Positions 8,610 through 16,426 of a stretch of 64,000 bases of DNA are shown piece after piece. How positions within the stretch are numbered: the first letter of the stretch is position 1; every line of letters starts with the position of its first letter. A program made the translations under genes and the position numbers. The DNA lies in NCBI RefSeq assembly GCF_000961095.1, contig NZ_CP011058.1, positions 3,499,501 to 3,563,500 on the forward strand. The letters run 5' to 3'. Below the pieces are notes generated by a model. That model was given only the letters and a program-made list of their open reading frames with translations, had not been told where the DNA came from and ran no database searches. The stretch comes from Paenibacillus beijingensis (GTDB lineage: Bacteria > Bacillota > Bacilli > Paenibacillales > Paenibacillaceae).

Positions 8610-9785
8610 ATGAATTTTTTGCTGGATATGAAAACCGTTTTCGTATTGCTTATGATTGGACATCTGTTTACCGTCATTTTGATCAGCGCTTACCGGCGTC
8701 AGCATGCGAAAGACAGCACCGTGAACACTTTTTTCGGGGCAAAATTAGCTCAAGCGCTGGCATGGCTGCTCGTCGCGCTGCGCGGCCAAATACCCGACTA
8801 TCTCTCCGTCTCTGCAGGCAACACGCTTCTGTTTCTCGGGGAGGCGCTGGAAACGGCGGCGCTGCTGAAGCTGCAGGGAGCCTTCAATCAAAAGATCAAA
8901 CGGATCTACATTATACTGTCCGCCGTCAATTTCGCGGCTTTTCATGCGGTGTTTCTGCTGTACAACGTCGAATACATACGAATTGCAGTCGCTTCGTTCG
9001 GCACGGCGGCTTACATTATTATACCTGTGTGGCTGATGATCCGGCGGCGGGATTCCTCATTGCTTAACGTTATGGTCGGGTATTTGTATCTGCTCGTTTT
9101 TATATCTCTCATTGGCAGAGGGATCTTAGCGCTTCGGCCGGGTTCCAGCATGGGGTTGTTCACGCCAGACCTGTTTCAGACATTGACGTTTGTGTCCATT
9201 TACCTCGTCATGATTTTGGGCAATACCGGTTTTGTGCTCTTGTCCAAGGAACAGGCAGATCGGGAACTGCTGCGGGTGGCCAGCTATGACGATTTGACGG
9301 GCACGCTGAACCGCAGAACGTTCATTTTGCGTTCCAGGCAGTGCCTCGCCGATTATGCGCGAAAAAAAGCGCCGGTGTCGCTGCTGCTGTTTGACATCGA
9401 TCATTTTAAAACGATTAACGATACATACGGTCACAGTGCCGGGGATATGGTGCTGGAGCTTTTGGCGAGCCGCATCCAGGAGCAGCTCGGCGCGGGCGAT
9501 CTGTTCGGCCGGTACGGAGGCGATGAATTTGCGGTTCTGATGCCCGGCGCCGATGAAACGGCATCTGGCCGGACTGCCGAGCGGATCCGCGAGGTGGTAA
9601 GCTCCGTTACGCTGCCGGATATTCCATTAACGTTTACGATCAGCGGGGGGCTCGTCACCGTCGTCCCCGATCAGCGGACGCAGCTTGAGCTGCTGTATAC
9701 GCTAACCGACAACGCGCTGTACAGCGTGAAAAAGAGCGGGCGAAACGGCGTGCAGCGCAGCCGGCTGCAGCTTGATTCCGGATGA
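8610..9785 (+). CDS. Membrane-bound diguanylate cyclase (GGDEF)
   Basis: About 391 residues. The N-terminal 200 residues form about six or seven hydrophobic helices. The C-terminal GGDEF domain (about 220-385) has the intact active-site motif RYGGDEF, preceded by DDLTGTLNRR and DIDHFKTINDTYGH, so it should convert two GTP to cyclic-di-GMP. An RxxD inhibitory site is not obvious. ATG at 8610 is preferred over the adjacent GTG at 8607. It stands alone between two transcription units. Confidence 0.85.
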   Translation: MNFLLDMKTVFVLLMIGHLFTVILISAYRRQHAKDSTVNTFFGAKLAQALAWLLVALRGQIPDYLSVSAGNTLLFLGEALETAALLKLQGAFNQKIKRIYIILSAVNFAAFHAVFLLYNVEYIRIAVASFGTAAYIIIPVWLMIRRRDSSLLNVMVGYLYLLVFISLIGRGILALRPGSSMGLFTPDLFQTLTFVSIYLVMILGNTGFVLLSKEQADRELLRVASYDDLTGTLNRRTFILRSRQCLADYARKKAPVSLLLFDIDHFKTINDTYGHSAGDMVLELLASRIQEQLGAGDLFGRYGGDEFAVLMPGADETASGRTAERIREVVSSVTLPDIPLTFTISGGLVTVVPDQRTQLELLYTLTDNALYSVKKSGRNGVQRSRLQLDSG

Positions 9786-9791
9786 TGCCGC

Positions 9792-10178
9792 TTAATCATC
9801 AATGGCGGAAGGTCCCATCGTTGCCTGGCAGGCCAACCGGTAACCAGCCTTAACGTCGTCGGACAATAATTTGCGCTCGCGTTTATTGGCCTCAGTGAGC
9901 AAGCCGGCTCCGCTGATTAAGCGTATTTTGCATACGCCGCAGGAGCCTTTTCGGCATTTGTATTTGAGCGGAATACCGTTGTCCAAGCCTGACTCTAATA
10001 GATTTTTCCCTGGAATAAAAGATACCTCATAAACATTTCCGTCCTGAATGAGGCGGATGCCCGATATTGCAGTTCTTGATACCGTCTTTGGAATCCCGGG
10101 GGGAGTCGACGTTTTATGTTGTTGATTGACAACAACCGAGCTTGGCACTAAAGAGCCGACCGTCAATTTTCGATTCAT
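9792..10178 (-). CDS. [2Fe-2S] ferredoxin with N-terminal encapsulin targeting peptide
   Basis: 128 residues. The plant-type [2Fe-2S] motif is Cys75, Cys80, Cys83 and Cys117 (CRKGSCGVC, then LAC). Before the fold is a flexible, proline/threonine-rich leader of about 40 residues that begins MNRKLTVGSL. The same LTVGSL occurs at residues 180-185 of the neighbouring IMEF cargo, where it is the encapsulin-docking peptide. The ferredoxin is therefore probably packaged in the shell and supplies electrons for reductive release of stored iron. The start at 10178 follows AAGGAGA; longer in-frame starts lie on or before that site. It is divergent from the encapsulin gene. Known IMEF systems carry such a ferredoxin; the packaging here is inference. 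Confidence 0.85.
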   Translation of the reverse strand: MNRKLTVGSLVPSSVVVNQQHKTSTPPGIPKTVSRTAISGIRLIQDGNVYEVSFIPGKNLLESGLDNGIPLKYKCRKGSCGVCKIRLISGAGLLTEANKRERKLLSDDVKAGYRLACQATMGPSAIDD

Positions 10179-10271
10179 AATCGGCATCTCCTTTCCAAGT
10201 GACAACGAAGTGTTATAAAATGAATGAAACAAGTAAATACTAGTTCAATAGCGAGAAAGGGGGAGAAACGA

Positions 10272-11711
10272 TTGCAGCGAATCGCACAGTTAAGAGATAT
10301 GTTTACCGTCACCAAAGAGAATATCCAATATTTTATGAACTTGATCAGTCCGATTATTGCAAACGCTGTCGATGAGCATCAACGGATGTACTTTCATCAC
10401 ATTTTCGAAGAAGAAGAACAGCATTTGGAGCGTCTGGAACTATTTCTCCCTAAGTTGGCCGAGCTGGCTATCGTTTCTCCGAACGAAGCTGCCGAGCGCA
10501 AATTGATAGGTTTGCTGCAGGATATCAACCTGGAAACGTTCGGGCAGCATAATTTTCTGGAGCACCTTGAACTGATGCTATTCCACTTTACATCCGGCGA
10601 GACCAACCAGAAGCTGCACGGAATGATTGACCAAACGAAACGTGATTACCTTATTATAAAAGATATTTTGTTTCAATTGAATGAAGAATTTCTTCCGGAA
10701 GCCAATCGTGCCAAAGCATCCGATCATCATGACGTGCACAGCGCGGCTCATCAAAGCCCCGTTTCAGCCGATTTCAATTGGAAGAACGAAGCGCCGGCAA
10801 GAAAAGGATTAACGGTTGGCAGCTTGAAAGGAATGAAAAAAGAGCAATTTTTCCGGAGGGTTACGATGGCAAACAAAGTCGATATTTATCCCGACTCCCC
10901 GCTAAATGCGGCGCAATGGGAGCAAATGAATGAAACCATTATTGAGGCCGCCCGCAAACAATTGATCGGCAGACGGTTTATCGAAATCTATGGTCCGATC
11001 GGAGAAGGCATCCAGTCGATCAATGTCGACATCTTCGACGAACTTCAGGGCGGGGGAATCGACGTTCACGGCAGTAAACTTGAACTTTCCGTCCCAAGCC
11101 GGAGAAGGAACTTGACCATACCGATGCTGTACAAAGATTTTACGCTGTATCGAAGAGATTTTGAATTGGCGAAAAGTCTTTCCATCCCGCTTGACTTAAG
11201 TCCGGCTGCCAATGCGGCAACGCAGTGCGCAAGACTTGAGGATGAGCTGATCTTCCAAGGCTCGGAAGAATTCGATCTTCCCGGGTTAATGAATGTTAAA
11301 GGCCGTCTGACCCACATTATCGAGAATTGGATGGAATCGGGAAAAGCGTTTGAAGATGTCGTAGAGGCAACCCGTAAATTACAGCAGGTGGGACAAACCG
11401 GGCCGTACGCGCTTGTGTTGTCGCCCGAATTATACGCATCGTTGCATCGTGTCCATCAAGGAACCAATGTTCTGGAGATCGAGCATGTGAAGGAGCTCGT
11501 AACCGACGGCGTATTCCAGTCTCCGTCGCTTAAAGGCCGATCCGGAGTGATGGTCAATACAGGGCGCCACAATTTTGACTTGGTCATCGCCGAGGATTTC
11601 GACAGCGCCTTCCTTGATTCGGAACATTTGAATTTTCTGTTCCGGGTTTATGAGACGATCGTGCTCCGCATCAAGCGGCCAATTGCGATTTGTACGTTTG
11701 AAGAAGCTTAA
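10272..11711 (+). CDS. IMEF iron-mineralising cargo run in frame into encapsulin shell protein
   Basis: One open frame of 479 codons encodes two proteins normally made separately. Residues 1-187 match IMEF ferritin-like cargo: helical, with acidic/His clusters around residues 34-51 (DEH, HH, EEEEQH) and HNFLEH at 93-98, then a His-rich linker and the docking peptide LTVGSLKG (180-187). Residues 199-479 are a family 1, HK97-fold encapsulin beginning MANKVDIYPDSPL, with SRRRNLTIPMLYKDF, GLMNVKGRLTHII and ending RIKRPIAICTFEEA. Start TTG 10272 follows GGGGGAG; an in-frame ATG at 10224 lacks a ribosome site. An internal GGAGGG and ATG at 10866 would also give free encapsulin. Known T=4 IMEF encapsulins store iron. 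Removing one A around 10833 would end IMEF exactly after LTVGSLKG, so a sequencing or frameshift event must be excluded. Confidence 0.85.
   Translation: MQRIAQLRDMFTVTKENIQYFMNLISPIIANAVDEHQRMYFHHIFEEEEQHLERLELFLPKLAELAIVSPNEAAERKLIGLLQDINLETFGQHNFLEHLELMLFHFTSGETNQKLHGMIDQTKRDYLIIKDILFQLNEEFLPEANRAKASDHHDVHSAAHQSPVSADFNWKNEAPARKGLTVGSLKGMKKEQFFRRVTMANKVDIYPDSPLNAAQWEQMNETIIEAARKQLIGRRFIEIYGPIGEGIQSINVDIFDELQGGGIDVHGSKLELSVPSRRRNLTIPMLYKDFTLYRRDFELAKSLSIPLDLSPAANAATQCARLEDELIFQGSEEFDLPGLMNVKGRLTHIIENWMESGKAFEDVVEATRKLQQVGQTGPYALVLSPELYASLHRVHQGTNVLEIEHVKELVTDGVFQSPSLKGRSGVMVNTGRHNFDLVIAEDFDSAFLDSEHLNFLFRVYETIVLRIKRPIAICTFEEA
10855..10868 (+). promoter_or_regulatory. Internal ribosome binding site for free encapsulin
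   Basis: GGAGGG (10855-10860) lies five bases before ATG 10866, inside the fused frame and exactly where homologous encapsulins begin (MANKVDIYP). It should allow independent shell-protein synthesis even when the upstream frame reads through. Confidence 0.65.
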
Positions 11712-11716
11712 GTTTT

Positions 11717-11755
11717 GCATGCTCTCCTTTGTGGAGGGCATGCTTTTTATTTTTC
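11717..11755 (+). terminator. Rho-independent terminator of the encapsulin gene
   Basis: GCATGCTCTCC (11717-11727) pairs with GGAGGGCATGC (11733-11743), with one G-T wobble, followed by TTTTTATTTTT. Confidence 0.85.
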
Positions 11756-11809
11756 TTGAATAATAACAGGAAGAAAATCATAAGTTAAGCACTGAGATGA
11801 GAATTTTGG

Positions 11810-11824
11810 GAATGAGAATCATTC
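11810..11824 (+). promoter_or_regulatory. Fur box, upstream
   Basis: GAATGAGAATCATTC is a near-perfect inverted repeat of the Fur type (7-1-7 core) and abuts the -35 element at 11825. Confidence 0.7.
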
Positions 11825-11854
11825 TTGACAAATGCGACCGCCTTATACTATGAT
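11825..11854 (+). promoter_or_regulatory. Fur-controlled sigma-A promoter
   Basis: A perfect TTGACA (11825-11830), 18-bp spacer and TATGAT (11849-11854). Fur boxes touch both sides, so iron-loaded Fur should block it completely. Transcription would start near 11861, leaving a leader of about 135 nt before the gene at 11997. Confidence 0.75.
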
Positions 11855-11862
11855 GGTCTCAA

Positions 11863-11881
11863 GATAATGAGAATCATTATC
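11863..11881 (+). promoter_or_regulatory. Fur box, over the transcription start
   Basis: GATAATGAGAATCATTATC is a perfect 19-bp palindrome with the canonical Fur box GATAATNATAATCATTATC layout, differing only at the centre. It covers the expected start of transcription. Confidence 0.85.
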
Positions 11882-11996
11882 GCGAAGAAACGATCAAACT
11901 GCTGCTGTATTTCTGTTGTTCTTGCTCTTCTTTGCTTGTTTCGTACTGGGATATTTGAACTTCAACAGGAATTAACTGCATAAGATGGAGGCTATT

Positions 11997-12470
11997 ATGA
12001 TTACGTCAATTAATGGTTTGCAGGATATTCATACCGTGATACGAAATGAGCGAAAAGTCGGGGGAGCAGTAGAGGCAGAGCGAATCCGCTTATGTTCTGG
12101 CGAAGAATATGCTTATCCTGTCATAACAAGCGTGGATACCGATGGAAAAACAATCTATTCGATCGGTTTTTTTACCAATGACGGAACACGAATTATCGCA
12201 AATATAAGTGAGGTCGCCCAGATCTCCCAGCCGTCGCATAAATGGCTAAAGGATTTGGTCAATACAAATTATAAGTCGTTCAAGATCGGTCAGAAAGTAA
12301 ACTATTTGCTTCGGCTTTGTGAACTGAACGAGGGAAGCGCAACTTCGATTTTTCGAGCGGAAGTGGAAAGAATCGTGGAAGATATCGGTGCAGATTCGAT
12401 TGCGCATGTGAAAAATGCGCATCCAATCCTGCAGCATTCCGCCAAAATACTGCCGATGCGCATCGCCTAA
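11997..12470 (+). CDS. Unknown Fur-regulated cytosolic protein
   Basis: 157 residues, no membrane segment or signal peptide, and no family I recognise. It is mixed alpha/beta, with two cysteines (LCSGEEY and LRLCELNEG), a region SIGFFTNDGTRIIANISEVAQ resembling a small beta domain, and a His-rich tail (AHVKNAHPILQHSAK). ATG 11997 is chosen because GGAGG (11987-11991) precedes it. It is controlled by the doubly Fur-flanked promoter, so it should be made under iron starvation. Its place just after the encapsulin locus suggests a role in iron uptake or release, but this is inference. Confidence 0.7.
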   Translation: MITSINGLQDIHTVIRNERKVGGAVEAERIRLCSGEEYAYPVITSVDTDGKTIYSIGFFTNDGTRIIANISEVAQISQPSHKWLKDLVNTNYKSFKIGQKVNYLLRLCELNEGSATSIFRAEVERIVEDIGADSIAHVKNAHPILQHSAKILPMRIA

Positions 12471-12520
12471 GAACTAAAATCGGGAGCAAGATGCTGTCCC
12501 GTTTCATAAGCTTCAAAACA

Positions 12521-12555
12521 ACGAACCGGTCAAAGGCTGATCTTGACCGGTTCGT
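12521..12555. terminator. Bidirectional terminator between convergent genes
   Basis: Perfect 13-bp arms ACGAACCGGTCAA (12521-12533) and TTGACCGGTTCGT (12543-12555), with T-rich tails on both strands. A closely similar hairpin recurs at 42394-42433. Confidence 0.75.
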
Positions 12556-12574
12556 TTGCTTGGAGAGTAGAAAT

Positions 12575-13267
12575 TCAGCCCGGGGTTTTCCGGCCGAACA
12601 TGACAACGAAGTTGAAATATTTGTACATACAGTCCACATCCGCAAAACCGGCTTCCTTCAGCCAACTTAGCTGCTCGTCCAAAGGCGACATTTTATCCAG
12701 CTTCGTCCGTTCATAGGCGGACAGGATCGCTTTTTCGGGCAGCCCGCTGCGTTCGACCTTTTGCTTCCAATCCTCCTTATAAAGCGTCTCCAGATACGGA
12801 GTGCTTCCGAGAACCTGGTCCGCATTAACCATTACCCCGTCGTCATTCAGGAGCGAGTAGATCTTCTTGTACAACGCCTTTTTTTCGATGTCCGTCAAAT
12901 GATGAATGGAGAGGGACGAAATGACGATGTCGAAAGAACCGCTATAATCGTGCGTTGTGTAATCATCTGCGATGTAAGTCACATTTGGGCGATCGTTAAA
13001 GCGTTTTTTAGCGACCTCCAGCATTTTCTCTGAAATATCGATAAGCGTCACATTGGCCTCAGGATATTTCTCCAGCAGAAAGGCTGAAAAAAGTCCCGTC
13101 CCGGCGCCGATATCCAATATGGTCGGCGAATCTTTCGCCGTCGCGGCCAGCGATACCGCAATGTTGTAAAAATCGTCGAAGCAAGGGATCAGTTTTTTTC
13201 GCTGAAAGTCGTAGTCAAGCGCAATTTCATCAAATCGGGCGATTACGTTATGCCGGCCGTTGTCCAT
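12575..13267 (-). CDS. Class I SAM-dependent methyltransferase
   Basis: 230 residues with the Rossmann motif I ILDIGAGTGLFSAFL, motif II TLIDISEKML and the acidic/aromatic post-motif DIVISSLSIHHL, which place it in the Methyltransf_25/UbiE-like group. Substrate is unknown. The start at 13267 (MDNGRH) follows GGAGGAG by seven bases; a longer start at 13303 lacks one. It is divergent from the BceRS-like operon and convergent with the Fur-controlled gene, so it is probably monocistronic. Confidence 0.85.
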   Translation of the reverse strand: MDNGRHNVIARFDEIALDYDFQRKKLIPCFDDFYNIAVSLAATAKDSPTILDIGAGTGLFSAFLLEKYPEANVTLIDISEKMLEVAKKRFNDRPNVTYIADDYTTHDYSGSFDIVISSLSIHHLTDIEKKALYKKIYSLLNDDGVMVNADQVLGSTPYLETLYKEDWKQKVERSGLPEKAILSAYERTKLDKMSPLDEQLSWLKEAGFADVDCMYKYFNFVVMFGRKTPG

Positions 13268-13493
13268 GTTCAATCTCCTCCGCTTAAAGTAATTTCCTTT
13301 CATTCCCTGTCATTATCATAACAAAAGGAATCGTTATTAAACAAATATATAATATTTATCTTATTTATAGTTTCTTTCTATAAATGGGATTTATTCGCTT
13401 GCGCATGCCGCAATGGTTTACTATAGTGACAGGACGGATGAAAACCGCCGACGCTGACTTGAGGTTTACATATATTTCAGGAGGACAACAGCA

Positions 13494-14210
13494 ATGTATC
13501 GTATCTTGATCGTAGAGGATGATGAGAAGATCGGCGCGCTGCTTCAAAGCTATATTTGCAAATACGGCTTCGAGGCGATCATCGCCAAACGGCTGAACAA
13601 GTTGAACGCGGAGTTTGAAGAAACGGCTCCGCATTTGGTGCTGATGGACATCAACCTGCCTTTTTTCGACGGCTTTTATTGGTGCCGCCAGTTTCGCGTC
13701 CGCTCGAATGCGCCCGTTATCTTTATTTCCGCGCGGGCGGGGGAGATGGATCAGGTGATGGCGATCGAAAACGGAGGCGACGATTATTTGACGAAGCCGA
13801 TTCATCTGGACCTGATGATCGCCAAAATCAAAAGCGCGCTTCGCCGCGCTTACGGCGAATATGCGTCGGCTTCGGCGGCCGGCAAAGCGGCCGGGCCGTC
13901 CTGCGGCGGCCTCCGTCTCGACAACGGGCGCAGCCATCTCGAGTGGTCGGACCGCCTTGTAGAGCTGACCCGCAACGAGCGGCTGCTGGCGGAATGTCTG
14001 CTGGAAGCGGAAGGTCGGATTGTTTCCCGCGAACGGCTGCTGGAAGCGCTCTGGGACGATGTTCAGTTCGTCGACGACAATACGCTGACGGTGAACGTGA
14101 CCCGGCTGCGCAAAAAAATGGAGGAGCTCGGGCTTTCGGAAGCGCTCGAAACGGTGCGCGGACAAGGGTACCGGCTGCGGACGGAAACGTTGGCGGACAG
14201 GACGGTATGA
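13494..14210 (+). CDS. BceR-like OmpR-family response regulator
   Basis: 238 residues: receiver with EDD, phosphoacceptor Asp in LVLMDINLPFFDG and Lys in LTKPIHL, then a winged helix ending VRGQGYRL. The DINLPFFDG(F/Y)YWCR segment is typical of BceR/peptide-antibiotic regulators. It should bind the BceR-type box upstream of the ABC genes at 15650. AGGAGG lies before ATG 13494. Its last 56 bases are part of the 156-bp duplication, but the gene itself is intact. Confidence 0.85.
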   Translation: MYRILIVEDDEKIGALLQSYICKYGFEAIIAKRLNKLNAEFEETAPHLVLMDINLPFFDGFYWCRQFRVRSNAPVIFISARAGEMDQVMAIENGGDDYLTKPIHLDLMIAKIKSALRRAYGEYASASAAGKAAGPSCGGLRLDNGRSHLEWSDRLVELTRNERLLAECLLEAEGRIVSRERLLEALWDDVQFVDDNTLTVNVTRLRKKMEELGLSEALETVRGQGYRLRTETLADRTV

Positions 14211-14466
14211 GGAGCGGATGGACGTATGTGCTGGACAGGCTTTTTTACATCGTCTCTTTTCTGGCTGCAATCGGAGTCGGGTGTCTCATCTGGATATTGG
14301 ACCGAACCGCTGCGCGGACAAGGGTACCGGCTGCGGACGGAAACGTTGGCGGACAGGACGGTATGAGGAGCGGATGGACGTATGTGCTGGACAGGCTTTT
14401 TTACATCGTCTCTTTTCTGGCTGCAATCGGAGTCGGGTGTCTCATCTGGATATTGGACCGAACCGC
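14155..14466 (+). repeat. Perfect 156-bp tandem duplication across the regulator-kinase junction
   Basis: Positions 14155-14310 and 14311-14466 read identically base for base, and TGCG follows each copy. The unit covers the end and stop of the response regulator, its junction with the kinase, and the first kinase membrane helix. 156 is divisible by three, so the kinase frame stays open through both copies. Confidence 0.95.
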
Positions 14467-15457
14467 TGCGGGCAGCGGCTATTACGGGTGGACACTGCTT
14501 TATTTTGTGCTGCTGTCCGTTTTTGCGCTCGTGCTTTTTCTGGCGGCGGATTACGCCCGCCACAAACGTTATTTGCGCCAGCTGCAGGCGGCGCTTGCGC
14601 AGGCGGGCGATCCGCAAGCTCTGCAGCAGCTGAACGCGGGCGTCACGCGTGAGCAGCGCGCCGTGCAGGAGTTGCTTGCCGCCCGCCATCTGGCCTATCA
14701 CAATGCGCTGGATGCATACAAGAAACGACAGGAGTTTCACCATCATTTTATCCATCAATGGGTTCACCAGATGAAGACGCCTGTTTCGGTCATCGATCTG
14801 ATCGCGCAGCAGGAGAGCGGCGGCGGGCTGTCCGGAGCGGAAGCGAAGGCGTTGCTGCTGAGCGTCGGCGAAGAGGCGGAACGGCTCGCACGAGGGCTGG
14901 AGCAAATGCTGAACACGGCCCGCCTGGACAAATTCGAGCTCGATCTGCATCCGAAGCGGCTAGCGCTGCACGAGGCGGCGCGCAGCTGCATCAATACGCA
15001 TAAGCGGCTTCTTATTCGCGGGAGCATTTTTCCGCAGGTGGAGGGCGAGGCTTGGGCGGAAACGGACGAGAAATGGCTGGCTTTCATTCTGAACCAGCTG
15101 ATCGCGAACGCCATCAAATATTCCCGTCCGAAACCGGGCAGCAAGCGGCTGACAGTAAAAGTCGGGCACGCTCTGAACGGCGTCGCGACGGTGACCGTGC
15201 AGGATGAGGGCATCGGCATCCCGTCCCAAGACTTGCCGCGCGTGTTCGATCCGTTCTTTACGGGCGAGAACGGCCGCTCCAGCGAGGAGTCCACCGGGAT
15301 GGGATTGTATCTTGTTCAGCAGGTGTGCCTGAAGCTCGGCCACCGGATCCGGATCGAATCGGCGGAGGGACGGGGAACGGCGGTGACCGTTGAAATAAGC
15401 GGCGGCGGAATTCACGGGATGGCGCGGGAGATGCAAACTTTTGCGGAAGAACGGTGA
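14207..15457 (+). CDS. BceS-like intramembrane-sensing histidine kinase with duplicated N-terminus
   Basis: 416 codons from ATG 14207, which overlaps the regulator stop. The N-terminus MRSGWTYVLDRLFYIV occurs twice because of the 156-bp duplication, adding a membrane helix and a linker (ARTRVPAADGNVGGQDG). A second ATG at 14363 has the same upstream context and gives the normal 364-residue kinase with two helices and almost no extracellular loop. The H box is FIHQWVHQMKTPVSVI, N box NQLIANAIKYSRP, lid DEGIGIP and GMGLYLVQQ. In BceS kinases the partner ABC transporter does the sensing, and that transporter follows here. Which start is used decides topology. Confidence 0.85.
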   Translation: MRSGWTYVLDRLFYIVSFLAAIGVGCLIWILDRTAARTRVPAADGNVGGQDGMRSGWTYVLDRLFYIVSFLAAIGVGCLIWILDRTAAGSGYYGWTLLYFVLLSVFALVLFLAADYARHKRYLRQLQAALAQAGDPQALQQLNAGVTREQRAVQELLAARHLAYHNALDAYKKRQEFHHHFIHQWVHQMKTPVSVIDLIAQQESGGGLSGAEAKALLLSVGEEAERLARGLEQMLNTARLDKFELDLHPKRLALHEAARSCINTHKRLLIRGSIFPQVEGEAWAETDEKWLAFILNQLIANAIKYSRPKPGSKRLTVKVGHALNGVATVTVQDEGIGIPSQDLPRVFDPFFTGENGRSSEESTGMGLYLVQQVCLKLGHRIRIESAEGRGTAVTVEISGGGIHGMAREMQTFAEER

Positions 15458-15534
15458 ATGGTGAATGGGGAACGGAATGTCGGCGTAATTTTTCAAGGTT
15501 GCGCTTAAGGGTGTAAGGTACGGTGCTGTAAAGG

Positions 15535-15608
15535 TGACAACATTGTAAGGTTAGGGGCTCCGAATGAAAGGCAAATCGATGGGTAGAGGCTTCTATTCCG
15601 TTTATACT
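15535..15608 (+). promoter_or_regulatory. BceR-type operator and promoter of the ABC genes
   Basis: TGACA-ACAT-TGTAA (15535-15548) fits the TNACA-N4-TGTAA box known for BceR regulators. A TATACT -10 lies at 15603-15608 with no good -35, as expected for an activator-dependent promoter. The ATPase start is about 40 bp further. Confidence 0.65.
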
Positions 15609-15649
15609 TGACATTAAGCTACTCCATTCGGAAAGGAAGTACCGCTCTT

Positions 15650-16426
15650 ATGAATGTTTTGAACGTACAAGGCGTCGGCAAAATTTACAGTACGCAAGGG
15701 AATGTGAATTACAAAGCACTGGATGGAATCGATCTGCGGGTGGATGCGGGCGAATTCGTCGGGGTAATGGGACCGTCGGGAAGCGGCAAAACGACGCTGC
15801 TCAATATGCTGGCTACAATCGATAAGCCGACAACCGGATCGATCGAAATTAACGGAGTGAACCCGTCCATGCTGGGGGAGAAAAAGCTGGCGCTGTTCCG
15901 GCGCCGCGAGCTCGGCTTCGTATTCCAGGATTTCAACCTGCTCGACACACTCAGCATAAAAGAAAATATTGTACTGCCGCTCGTGCTGGACGGCCTTCCG
16001 CCGAAACGGATCGAAGAAGCGCTGGCGCCGTGCGCCGAGCTGCTTGGCATCACCGCCATTCTCGGCAAACGTCCCTATGAGGTGTCGGGCGGGCAGAAGC
16101 AGCGCGCGGCGATCGCCCGGGCCATCATTCACAAGCCGGCGCTGCTGCTGGCCGATGAGCTGACCGGCAATCTCGATTCCAAGGCGGCCAAGGATGTGAT
16201 GGAATCACTCCAAGATATGAACGAAAAGTTTGGAGCGACGGTGCTAATGGTCACCCACGACCCGTTCTCGGCCAGCTACTGCCGGCGGATCGTGTTCATC
16301 AAGGACGGCCGTTTCTTCTCGGAGATTCGCCGCGGGACGAACCGGCAGACGTTTTTCCAGCAAATATTGGACGCGCTGAGCGTGTTGGGAGGGAATTTCG
16401 ATGACGTTCCGTTCGCTCGCGCTTAG
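15650..16426 (+). CDS. BceA-like ABC transporter ATPase
   Basis: 258 residues of the MacB/LolD-like ATPase class: Walker A GPSGSGKTTLLN, signature VSGGQKQRAAIARA, Walker B LLLADELTGNLDS, and FRRRELGFVFQDFNLLDTL around the Q loop. ATG 15650 follows AAAGGAAG. It partners the large permease that overlaps its 3' end by 26 bp. Together they should remove cell-wall-active peptides such as bacitracin or related antibiotics from their lipid targets and signal their own flux to the kinase. The actual drug is unknown. Confidence 0.9.
   Translation: MNVLNVQGVGKIYSTQGNVNYKALDGIDLRVDAGEFVGVMGPSGSGKTTLLNMLATIDKPTTGSIEINGVNPSMLGEKKLALFRRRELGFVFQDFNLLDTLSIKENIVLPLVLDGLPPKRIEEALAPCAELLGITAILGKRPYEVSGGQKQRAAIARAIIHKPALLLADELTGNLDSKAAKDVMESLQDMNEKFGATVLMVTHDPFSASYCRRIVFIKDGRFFSEIRRGTNRQTFFQQILDALSVLGGNFDDVPFARA

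Noticed and set aside
11867..11983. Short reading frames in the Fur-controlled leader, one hydrophobic (FLLFLLFFACFVLGY), one starting in the Fur box
   Set aside because: Neither has a ribosome site or suitable start codon; kept as leader.
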